Below, piece after piece: positions 19,033 to 28,037 of a DNA stretch of 64,000 nt. Position numbers and translations under genes: made by a program. Within the stretch, counting starts at the first letter, position 1, and each line of letters begins with the position of its first letter. A model generated the notes under the pieces. That model did not search any database, had not been told where the DNA came from, and worked only from the letters and a program-made list of their open reading frames with translations. The stretch is taken from contig CM020619.1 of the NCBI GenBank assembly GCA_009829735.1, forward strand, positions 5,348,083 to 5,412,082. The letters run 5' to 3'. The stretch comes from Pyropia yezoensis. Taxonomy: Eukaryota > Rhodophyta > Bangiophyceae > Bangiales > Bangiaceae.

Positions 19033-20976
19033 CTAGGCACGCATGCTAGACTCTCCTACTCCACGGCCCTCGCCCTCACGTGGAGGCGAGCGGCGAGACC
19101 CACGCCGATAACTGTCTCCACTTGTTGGAGGGGGCGGCGGCTCCAAGTCGGAACCGTCGCGTCCCTCACGGTCGCGCAAGTGGCGCCGACCGTGGCCACT
19201 CTTCTGCCTGGTCTTGCGCGCAAGTTTGCGACGCAGACGCTGGACAGACTCCGTCTCCGACGGGGTAGAGGACTCCGAAACGGAGTAAGACAACTCGTCT
19301 TCCGATACGGAAGGAGAGCGCCGCGAGTGTCGGCGACGACGGCGAGGAGGCGAGTATGCCCGGCTCGCGCGACGTTTGCCACGCCCAAGTGGGGCTGGCT
19401 GGGGCATAATAGCCCCAATGCGAGCCAACTCGGCTGTCATAAACTCCGCCACCGACTCGCAACTCGCGGTCGCCACTGCAGTACGAACGCGCTCCTCAAG
19501 TTGAGGAGTCTCGGAACTCTGTAGGGTTGCGGTCGACGCGGCCAACCAGGAAATGGTGCGCACCAACGTGGTGATCATCATCTCTGAGGTTAGAGGCGTG
19601 GGCGGCAACACCAACTTGGGGTATACCGTCAGGAGGGTGGCCCCCAAGTTGGGGGACACCGGGGTGGAAGACTCCACGGCCACGCTGATCGGGATGTTCC
19701 CGAGAGGTTGGAAAGGAACAGGAGGAAGCGGAGGGGCCCGCCGAGGTGGCGGTACCCGGGTGTAACTGCGACCCCGACTTGGGGCCCCCGCAGTGGGTTG
19801 AGTCATATGGTCATCATAGGACGGCACGGCCATAACTATGGGCTTGTCCGGGGGTGGCGCAGTGTGGCGATCCACCCCCGGGGCATACGGGTAGTCCCCG
19901 ATGCCCAACCCCTCTCGTAGGACCACACGGCCGTCGTGAAGTTCACGAGCGACCCACACGAACTGGCGAAGTGCGCCATCGTCCTTGGGCCCACGAGTGG
20001 GGCGGCGCAACTTGTGCTCAATGCTCTCCCACTCGATAAACTTATGGAGCCGGAGCATCTCCTCAAGTAGAGTGAGTTGTCCTGATGAGCACCCCTCAGC
20101 AACTAGCTGAGGGGTGAGCTGTTCCAAACCTTGGAGGAGCCGGAGGGGGAGATGCCAGAGCATCCCCCGCCGCTGAACACAGGACACCCAGGTCGACATG
20201 ACCTCGAGGAGCCACTGGGTGGCCAACATGGCCCACACCAGGTGATCAGGGGCAGCCGTCAACATGACGGAGCCGAAGTGGTCAAGCAACCGTGGCAACA
20301 ACGCCGGGAACCCGTAGGGGACCTCAACTTGAGGCCACCACTCGGGCTTCTTCGGATAGTACTGCTCCTTACTGGCAGCAGACTGTTGAGGAAACTCAAG
20401 TTGAGCCGAGGTCACCAAGTAGGGACCTCGCCGGAAGTCTTTCTCCATCCGCACATCAAAGTGATGAGTGTGCGGATCGGCCTCGTGGAGGTACGGTGGG
20501 CGAGTTGCCACAGCGTCCCACGTGAAGGTCGGCAAGTCGCCGGGACCCGGGATAGTTCCCCCGCGGTCCACCATAGCCTTGGCACGCTGAACGTCCTCAA
20601 CCTCCTCATCGTCCAGGAAGGCAAACTGGTCCGTCCTGAAGCCGGCAGGGAACCCGACCCTACGGGGATACTTCTCCCGTAGGCGGTCCCATACCCGGCC
20701 CATCGCTGCGCCAAGTCGGCCACAGCGAAGAACAGTCAGCCCCTCCTCATAGAGAGGCCAAGCGGGGTAAAACCACCGCCCCAAGGCCTCACGCGGGACA
20801 ACTTGTCCCGCCTCCGGGGGAGACCCCGCCGTCAACCCAAAGCCGGGTGACGCGGGAGTCCCGTCCCCCGGAGCGATCGCGGAGCCCCCGCCGGAAGTCC
20901 CGGCGGGTGCTGCCCCGTAGGAGGTGTCCTCCATGCGCTCGTCAAGAGAGTCCGTCTCCACTCCCGGAGTCGCCAT
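19033..20976 (-). CDS. Family A antisense accessory ORF, unknown function, RS-rich tail
   Basis: 647-residue protein encoded on the strand opposite gag/pol, between pol and the 3' LTR. I do not recognise its family. Residues 1-60 are Gly/Pro/Ser-rich. About 65-330 is a globular-looking region with many Trp, His and Tyr; about 330-540 is Pro-rich. The C-terminal 110 residues are Arg/Ser-rich with RRRRRHSRRSPS and SPPRE, as in SR-type nucleic-acid-binding tails. A block at about 233-315 (HFGSV, QRRGMLWHLP, EQL, LHKFIEW) matches the family B antisense protein in order and spacing. The ATG at 20976 (context GCCATGG) is chosen; the frame is open to 21147. The diverged second copy keeps the start and this block. 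Conservation in two families argues for a real protein rather than chance. Confidence 0.75.
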   Translation of the reverse strand: MATPGVETDSLDERMEDTSYGAAPAGTSGGGSAIAPGDGTPASPGFGLTAGSPPEAGQVVPREALGRWFYPAWPLYEEGLTVLRCGRLGAAMGRVWDRLREKYPRRVGFPAGFRTDQFAFLDDEEVEDVQRAKAMVDRGGTIPGPGDLPTFTWDAVATRPPYLHEADPHTHHFDVRMEKDFRRGPYLVTSAQLEFPQQSAASKEQYYPKKPEWWPQVEVPYGFPALLPRLLDHFGSVMLTAAPDHLVWAMLATQWLLEVMSTWVSCVQRRGMLWHLPLRLLQGLEQLTPQLVAEGCSSGQLTLLEEMLRLHKFIEWESIEHKLRRPTRGPKDDGALRQFVWVARELHDGRVVLREGLGIGDYPYAPGVDRHTAPPPDKPIVMAVPSYDDHMTQPTAGAPSRGRSYTRVPPPRRAPPLPPVPFQPLGNIPISVAVESSTPVSPNLGATLLTVYPKLVLPPTPLTSEMMITTLVRTISWLAASTATLQSSETPQLEERVRTAVATASCESVAEFMTAELARIGAIMPQPAPLGRGKRRASRAYSPPRRRRRHSRRSPSVSEDELSYSVSESSTPSETESVQRLRRKLARKTRQKSGHGRRHLRDREGRDGSDLEPPPPPTSGDSYRRGSRRSPPREGEGRGVGESSMRA

Positions 20977-21176
20977 GGCTCTCCCCAAGTTGGGGAGAGA
21001 CGCTCTGGCTATCGCAGCACGAGACCCGCCTCGAGTTGAGGGGGACTCGGATCGTGGGTATACGGGTGGCCTCCCCAGCGTGGGGCGGCCCAGTGGAAGG
21101 TGAAGGGGAGGTGGTGGTGATGGTGAAGTGTGAACTGAGGAGAGCAAGCTGCCGAGTGGGCAAGCTTGAGGAGAGG

Positions 21177-21297
21177 GGCGGTCAACGTGACCGCCTCCAC
21201 ATCCGTGTTACGTACTCGATGGGGGACAGCAAGTCGCGCCCCCAACGCCAAGACGTGCGTTTACGCACCCCCTCACAGGGCCGACCGGGTCGGTCGG
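21177..21297. repeat. Three short palindromes between antisense ORF and 3' LTR
   Basis: GGCGGTCA-ACG-TGACCGCC (21177-21195), GTGCGTTTACGCAC (21255-21268) and CCGACC-GGGTC-GGTCGG (21281-21297) lie in the leader of the antisense ORF. The first two recur intact in the second family A copy; the third is less perfect there. They could be hairpins or protein sites. Confidence 0.6.
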
Positions 21298-21301
21298 AAC
21301 T

Positions 21302-21314
21302 GAGGAGAGGGGAG
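21302..21314 (+). promoter_or_regulatory. Family A polypurine tract
   Basis: GAGGAGAGGGGAG directly abuts the 3' LTR, as expected for the plus-strand primer. The same tract abuts the LTR of the second copy. Confidence 0.85.
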
Positions 21315-21783
21315 TGTGGCAGTATTGACCCCCAGGTAGGGGGGCAACACGTGCCATGCAAGGGGCGGCAGGCCACTAGCCTGATCCGTTCCTCCCCCTG
21401 CATTTGGGTCCATATTCCCTAAGTTTGGGATAGTTAGCTTAGTAGTAAATCCAACTTGGATTTGAGGGTTTTCTGCATTTATCGTCTTGAATTTTCGTGT
21501 GGCCCGGTGGGCAGGTGCTGGGGTGGGAGATTCTGAGTGGCGAGATTCTGAGTGGACCCTGGGGGGATAAGGGGAGGGACAGCGGGGCTTGGCCCTGCGT
21601 CCCCGTCCCGACCAAGAAACTGTTGGACCACACACCATCCTCTTGTTTGTCCGTGGGGGGTTTGCCCCACAACAGGGACAGAGTGTGTGCGACTTGCACT
21701 TCTTCCGGTTCCCCCGACACGGGAGGCAGCCCTAGCACACCGCCCCAACTTGGGTGCCGTGTGTGCTTGTGGTTTTTGCCACA
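21315..21783 (+). repeat. Family A 3' LTR
   Basis: 469 bp, with no difference from the 5' LTR that I can see. Followed by the target duplication CTGGG at 21784-21788. Confidence 0.95.
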
Positions 21784-21788
21784 CTGGG

Positions 21789-22640
21789 GAGCTTACGACG
21801 CGGGGGCACCCGGCTCCTCCTCCCCGCCCTGTCGGGCGAGCATCAACGGGCCGGCGTGCGGCGGGACGGGCGACGCGCCGGGCCTGGCTGGCGTCACTGG
21901 GGCGGCCTTGCCACAAATGGCCGTGGCGGTGGGGGGCAGCGCGCAACCGTGTCGGCCTGTTTGCGATGGACCTCAAGGGCGCCATCACTACCGGCTCGAC
22001 GGGGACCTTCACTTGTGGGGGCACCGCCTTTGCTGGGGCAGGCGAGTCCTTTGCGTTGTCGCAGCTGGGCGCACGGCACAGGCCGCGGGCGCTCACCACT
22101 GAACGGTCCTTGCCAACCGGACTCACCGCTGTTTCCTGCTCGTCATCGAGGACACGTCTGGGCCAGCTTGATCCGTCTGGCAGCACAGGGAGCCACGGCC
22201 CTGCGTCCATGCCGGCGAGCGAAAGGGCACTAGCGAGTGGGCCAAGTGAGCAGTCGAGTAGCGAGGCGTCGCTCCAAAAGGCCACGCCGGTCACCGAAAC
22301 GAGAACAGACAAAAACACGCCCGATACAGCTACCCGCACTTCCCCACCGCCGCCGACGGGTGCCTCAGCGCCGCGGCGGGGGTGCAGACGCCACCACCAT
22401 CGGCGGCGGCGGCGCCGCCAACGCTATCCGTCTGGTTGGTAAATCTGACCACGGCGGGTCATTCTGACCATCTCCGCAATGGGAAGAATGCCAGTGTTTA
22501 CATACAAACCCCGTACTCGACGATACTTCCAAGCCACTTTCTCAGGCTGGGTTTTATTCTTTCTGAGTACAACAAGCATGCCCCCTGAAAAGACACACAT
22601 GGACAGACTCGTCGAAGGCCCTACTATGTTTTGGAGTTTT
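21789..22640. other. Sequence between family A and the pogo-like transposon
   Basis: G/C-rich sequence with open frames on both strands but no recognisable domain. The left end of the pogo-like transposon should lie in or just after this stretch, but I could not identify its terminal inverted repeat. Confidence 0.4.
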
Positions 22641-22899
22641 TTTTCTCTGCACAGACATATTCTCGTGGTGCTACAGGGCAGAAGAGTCCGAGGGGGGTCC
22701 GTCTCCCGGATCATCCCAATTGCGTCACTTGGCGCTCTGTGGGGCCCAGAGACGCCGTGTGTGGCCCACAAACGCACATGCCGCCAGGCGTGCCAAGCGT
22801 TGTGCTCCCCGCCGCCCCCGGCCAAACTGAAACGACCAGTAGACGTCGGCAGTCGTGCGCCTGCACCCCGGGTGGCACCGATGGCGGGAGGCCAGGCGC

Positions 22900-23751
22900 C
22901 CAAGCACCCCCCCCGCCCCTCCCCCCCCCCTCCCTCGAACAAGAAGCTGCCACGATCGACCGTTCAGAAGGAGGCCCGTGTCGCTGAGCTCCTGCCGAGG
23001 TTCAAGGCTGAAGGATGGACTGTCCAACGCCTCGTGAGCGAGTCGGGCATGTCTCTTGGTAGCGTCCTGACAATGCTGCGGAACTAAGGGCAGGTGAAGC
23101 GCACGGGGCGCCCACCGTTCTTCTCGGCCGCAGAGGAAGCGGTGTCGGCGAAGTACCTCCGCCTCCAGGCCATCATCGGGTCGGGCCTCTCTCCGATGGC
23201 CATTCGGGAGAAGTGTGCTGAGTATATCAACACTCTGTCACCCGCCCGCCGGGCATCTGCTGCGTCCTAATATGCAGGGACCACAACCACAGGTACGAGT
23301 TTTTTGCACTCTTTTCTGGGTCGGTGGCTGGATCTGCGTCAACACCGAGTTGGGCCACTGGAGATGGGTCGTGCCCGAAATTCGCGCCCAGAGATCGTGG
23401 CTCGTTGGTACGCGGCGTTGACGCTACTTTTTCGGCATGAGCGTATTACCATGGGCCGGCAGATATGGAAGATGGACGAGACGGCGGTGAAGGCAAGGGA
23501 AATCATCCCCAACTCGCGGTCCACGGTGCCGGGGCCATGCGGGCTCAAAAAGCCAGAGCTCATCGATCCCGACGTGGGGTCCGCGGCGGCGTCGTGCACC
23601 GCGGCCTACACCGTGGCGGCGTCGGGGGACGAGTGCCCGCCTGTTTTAGTGGTGGAGGGGGCGACCGAGGGGCACGCCTACCTGAGCGTCGTGCGCGCCG
23701 ACGGCACCGTCGATGAAACTATCCCTTTAGCGTTCATCTTGCAGGACGACG
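22900..23751 (+). pseudogene. pogo-like DDE transposase, 5' part, interrupted by family B
   Basis: N-terminal part of a DDE_1-type transposase. A helix-turn-helix-like segment (about 22940-23080: STVQKEARVAELLPRF, then SGMSLGSVLTMLRN) is followed by a GRPPFFSAAEE segment like the second DNA-binding domain of CENP-B/pogo proteins. The first catalytic aspartate is in WKMDETAV near 23470. In-frame TAA codons at 23085 and 23268 break the frame unless they lie in introns, for which I see no strong sites. The gene stops abruptly at 23751 where family B inserted; the remainder is at 34982-35840. Confidence 0.75.
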
Positions 23752-24114
23752 TGTAGCACAATAGGTATCCGCTGCACGTCCACTCTCAGGGAACACTCAC
23801 CAGGGGGGATCGGCACCAACGTCACCGGAAGGCCAAGGTTGCTGTGCTTGGAGCGCAAGCCACGGGACCAAGATGGGAGCCCAAATGGGAGGGGTTTGTT
23901 GTTCTACCTTGGCCGGCGGTGGATTCGCCACCGGCCCCCTCGTTATAAACCCTCGGAGACACTACTAACTACCCTCCACCCCAAGATGCAAGTCCCTCTG
24001 GTCATACGTAACTTATAGATACCGTGACCAGTACGGACTCCCAAATTGAAAGTTAAGGGTTAGAAGTAGCCCCCCTAATAATAGGGTCTCAATACGGACA
24101 ACCATATAGCTACA
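23752..24114 (-). repeat. Family B 3' LTR
   Basis: 363 bp, ends TGTAGC/GCTACA. It carries TATAAA at 23944-23949 on the plus strand, pointing toward the antisense ORF, and TATAAG on the minus strand at 24011-24016. The polypurine tract (complement of the C run at 24118-24125) abuts it. Confidence 0.92.
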
Positions 24115-24676
24115 TATCCCCCCCTTAGATTCGGCCCGTCCTCGGGTCGAGTTGCATTCGGGGTTCCGAATGTAAGTGGGTCGCGTGACCGTTTACCAGT
24201 CGGGTGGGGCTTTGCGCCCTGTCGCGACAGACACCCCGTTTCGAGGTTGTCTGAGGGGGGTGCCCCCCTTTGTGTGGTACACAGACGATCCGTTTTCCGG
24301 ACCGATAAATTCCCGATGCGGGTTCTGTTCACGACCCCCCTTTCCGAGGGGTGGTGCAAGCGGATCCGCCACCAGGCGTCTGGTGGTAGGGGGGCCCCTC
24401 TCGTGTGGACGATTGAGTGGGGGGCGGTTGGGGGTGACCCCTCTTGATTACCCCGTGTGGGGGGGGCGTGGCTCCGGTCCAGGTGCCTGGGTGGAGCGCC
24501 CTCGTAGCTCGGCTGGCGTGGGTCGTCCCGCGCTGCCGTATCGCTCGTGCTGAGCTGTGTGGTTATAAGCGCGGGTGCCCGCGCTTCTCAGGCTCGTCCG
24601 CGCGAGCGTTCCTTGTACCGGGTCGAGCCGGCCTCGGCTTTTCTGCACGGGGCGCCCCTGCTACCCCGGTTTCACC
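24115..24676. other. Leader/promoter region of family B antisense ORF
   Basis: Starts with the polypurine tract (minus strand, 24115-24129). A TATAAG at 24564-24569 lies 108 bases before the antisense ATG, next to a GCGCGGGTGCCCGCGC palindrome at 24569-24584. No other coding region is supported. Confidence 0.5.
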
Positions 24677-27624
24677 ATGTCGGACCCCCAGGTACCCGGG
24701 GGCGAGGACTACCTCCTGCTTGAGGAGGAGGAAGAGGTGATGGTGGACGACGTTCCCGTCTCTGCAACCGCTGCCGAGTGCTTCTTGGCGAGCTCGTCCG
24801 AAGACGAGGGCGACCGGGTAACCGTCCGCGTGGCCCCGGAAGGTGCGCCGGGCGGTTTGTCGTCCGTGTGCAGCGGCACGACGGCTCCGTCGGGTGGCGG
24901 GCAACCGCTTGTAGCGGCTGCCTCTACCCCTACTCCTCCGGCGGCCCGGATGGCTCCTGTCGCCGGTGCCGGCGCGGCTCTACCTCAAGACGGCATCGCC
25001 GGCGTGTCGGATGGTCGTGGCGGCACCCCGGCCGGGACGGCGGGTCAAGACGGCGCGGGTGCCCGCCCGGTTGGTGTATCCGCGGCGGCGGGTAACGGGT
25101 CTACCCCTGCTGCCCCCGTGGTGCCCACGTCGGGCCCGGGTGGCGGCGATGCTCTGCCCGCGGTGCCGCGGACGCTTGGTGGTCAAGAAGTGTCTACCCC
25201 GATGGCAGTGGACTCCGGGAGCTACTCCGGGCGGGCGCCCGCCCTTCTTCTTCCTCCTCGGCCCCGTGCACCTCCAGCACCGGCCCATCTGCCGGTGGGG
25301 CATCCCCCGGCGCCCCCCGATTCTTCCTGGTCCTGCCCGGGTTGCCCCGTTGGGTGGCGGCGTCGCCTTGGCGGCGCGTCAATTCGCGATGTCGATGTCC
25401 GATTTGGTGGCTCGGGTTCGAGGCCTGACTGTGCAGGAGTCGATGGAGTCCGCTGGGCGGATGCGGGTGGACTTCCACCAGCCGCGTCTCCCTGGAGAGA
25501 CCTCCCGGCGCGTCAAGGTGGACCCGAGTTGGGAGCGGGAGTTGGCGCGGCTGGTCAACCAGCCGAACGCGGTCCGGGTGGAACACCATTGGATCCTGAG
25601 TCAGCCGGACGACCGGCATGCGCAGCTCTGGCGCACCCGGGTGGGGCGGGGTGAGGTCTGTGGTATAAAACTCGATCCTCTCAGACACGTGTCAATATCC
25701 CTCGGGGGAAAGGGACAGGTAACACAGAAAGGGGAACTACGAGAATGGTATGCCTGTTGCCTCACGTGCCTGCTCGCAGAGCAAACAGATACGCACGGTA
25801 GTGCACACGGGGAAGAGGAAAGCAAACGCGCAGTTGTCTTTTTCCTGAGGGCGCGGGCCAAGGGCGCCTCGCTGTCCCTCTTAACGTGCATCTGGGGGAG
25901 CCTCGGCACGTTGGCCAGGTAGCCCCCCCCATAACCCCGAGTGGCCCCGACCCGAGTCTAACCTCGTCAGGTCGGGGGCCACTATCACTACTAATTCTAT
26001 TCCCACTCACTAATCTCACACTCAAATTCTCTCAAATCAAGTCCCTCACAAGTATGCAAAAACCCATCAGAAATCCCTCTCTCACGTGTGGATAGCGTAG
26101 TCCACCGCATCCCAGTGCCGGGCACGGGCCACGGCCGCCAACCATCACCACACGGCGGGCGTGTTCTGGCACCTGGTGCCCTCTGGTTGTAGTCCCGGGT
26201 CGGCGCCAAGTCGGGGCCAGGGATGCTACAAGGTCTACCTCGACTCCCCCTTCGGGGTATGCGACTTGATTGCCCCCGCGTTGCCGCGGGAATTTGACTA
26301 CCCGGCTAGTGCTCGGGCGGTTGCGGCGGCGGCGGAGCCGGTAGCGTTTGGGGAGACGGTGGGTGACACCGGCCGGTATCCCGGCTTTGAGTACTTCCCG
26401 GGGGTATCCCCGTATCTGACGCTGACGGCTCCCTACCCGCCTATGGCGGGGTTGAAGTCGGCGTCCAGCTGGCGGCGCAACCATGGTGTCATGGCGGATG
26501 CGTTCCGCACCGATATAACATATGCGTTGCAGACCGGCAGCGGTCGTGCGCCGGTATACACTCCCGTGCGCCCGCCTCTGTGGCAGGAGGGGTGGGAACC
26601 CGCCCCTGCTTTCCGGTTTGACACCGGCCCATATCTTCGATACTTCGGGAGTGTGTTGGCCTCCCGGCCGGTCCACCCGTTGCAGGGGACCTTCACCCTT
26701 GAGGTTACCCTCGGGCAGGCGTCCTCCTTCTTGCTGTCCGTTCGCCGGCAGGGGCGCCTGTTTCATCTTCCGACGGGTGTCCGTTGGCACATCGGGCAGC
26801 TGGGCGTGGACATGATAGCTGCCAAGACCGGGTTGGCCCGGGAGTTCGAGGCCCTGCTGGCCGTTCACGACGCCGTGAACTGGGCTAGGGTGCTGGCCCT
26901 TCCCCCGTACCGGGACCCGCAGGCTGGGGCTACCCCCTTGCCTCGTCACTCGTTGCGTATCCGGCGTACTCAGCCGGGTGAGCCCAATTGCTGTGGGTGG
27001 GCGTCCACCGAGGCTGTTGCTGACCTGGGTATTCCCATGGTTATCCATGACCCTCTTCAGGTCCTTGCCCCGTGGTTCGGTAACCCGATACCGGCGGCGG
27101 TTGGCCGTCGTCCCCGAGGGTGGGAGTCTGCGGGTGGGGGGCTTGAGGTGTCCCGTCGCCGGGCGGAGCCCCGCCGGGTTTACGGTGGAGCCCCTTCGGT
27201 GGGGTCCTACCGGGCCTCGTATCAGGCGCCACCGGCTCCGGTGGTGGCCGTGTCGGCTCCTGTGGCTCCTCTGGCTGCGCCAGTGTCACCTTCTGCCTCT
27301 GTCATGCCTGACGGGGGTCCCCGTCTATGGTATGAGGGCGTTGACGCCCTCATTGCCCGCGCGATGCGGGGGGGTCTCTCTGTTAGCTGGGGGGATATCC
27401 CTCCAGGTGCTGCGCTGGTTGGGTCAGCGCGTTGCTTCGGTGGCGTGCTTGACCGCCTCCCGACAGCTCTGGAGGACGTGGAGGCTGGCCGCAGCACCCT
27501 CGTCCAGCTATGCACCGAGGTAACTCGGGCGGTTGACCGTCGCGAGATTGCCGACCGGTGGAGCATGGAGGTGTACGCGATTACGCGTGAGTGGCCTCCC
27601 TCTGGCAGTGGGTCTACCCACTGA
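24677..27624 (+). pseudogene. Family B antisense accessory ORF, split by LTR C and frameshifted
   Basis: Plus-strand gene opposite gag/pol. It starts at the ATG at 24677 (TTCACCATGTCGG, strong context) with an acidic segment (DYLLLEEEEEV). The frame changes once between about 25150 and 25400, so either a 1-base indel or an unrecognised intron is present. It continues to 25658, is interrupted by the solo LTR at 25659-26230, and resumes in frame after the AGGTC duplication (26231-26235) to the stop at 27622-27624. The right part is about 460 residues. Its block at 26641-26883 (YFGSVL, RRQGRLFHLP, GQL, VHDAVNW) aligns in order and spacing with the family A antisense protein. It has no RS tail. 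Function unknown. It ends 413 bases from the end of pol, tail-to-tail. Confidence 0.7.
25659..26230 (+). mobile_element. Solo LTR of family C
   Basis: 572 bp starting TGTGGTATAAAAC and ending GATGCTACA, flanked by a perfect 5-bp duplication AGGTC (25654-25658 and 26231-26235). A related 574-bp sequence in reverse orientation is at 47854-48427. Removing it rejoins the family B antisense frame. A TATAAAA lies at its left end. It is called an LTR from the TG...CA ends and 5-bp duplication; no internal region is present here. Confidence 0.8.
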
Positions 27625-28037
27625 GAAGTGCTATTTCTTGTGAGGGGGAGGGACCCGGTGACCCTTATGGTGGCCGGGTAGTAGTGAGTATAAACTCATC
27701 CCCCGCTGGGGCGTTTGCATGATACCAATGCCTGCCTTTGGTTCTTTCTCGCGCCCCCAACCCATCCTGGTTGGTTAATACTCATGAAGGTCAACCTTCC
27801 TTAGTCCGTCACTTGCCCCATGGATGAGGGTTTACATTGGTGTAAGCCTCAGGTTACTTCGAAATTATCGGAGTTAGTTATCTCCTTCAAGTAACCTTGT
27901 AAAAGTCAGTCGCTTACTTAGTTTGCCTAAGTCCGCACCAACTTTGTGAACCTAAGTCTTGCCGAATCCATGTGACACCCTACTTAGTAGGTATAAGCCT
28001 CACCCCCCAACAGCCGAAGTCGGTGTCGGTTGGGTTG
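27625..28037. other. Gap between convergent family B antisense ORF and pol
   Basis: 413 bases between the two stop codons, less GC-rich than the flanks and with several TTAGT-like motifs. It should contain both 3' ends. No gene seen. Confidence 0.5.

Larger units (their letters stand above)
12407..21783 (+). mobile_element. Complete family A Ty3/gypsy (chromovirus-like) LTR retrotransposon
   Basis: A 9377-bp element bounded by 469-bp LTRs (12407-12875 and 21315-21783) that I read as identical, and flanked by a 5-bp target duplication CTGGG (12402-12406 and 21784-21788). Order: 5' LTR, primer binding site, gag, pol, an antisense ORF on the opposite strand, polypurine tract, 3' LTR. gag, pol and the antisense ORF are all open, so this looks like a recent insertion that may be competent. 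A diverged second copy lies at 56636-64000 and a solo LTR at 37340-37808. Confidence 0.95.

Noticed and set aside
22441..22640. Left terminal repeat of the pogo-like transposon
   Set aside because: Compared with 36100-36400 on both strands; only short matches in direct orientation, so no terminal inverted repeat can be claimed.
24575..25654. 359-residue intact protein in the family B antisense region
   Set aside because: Its second half is out of frame with the part that continues into the conserved block; treated as a frameshifted antisense ORF.
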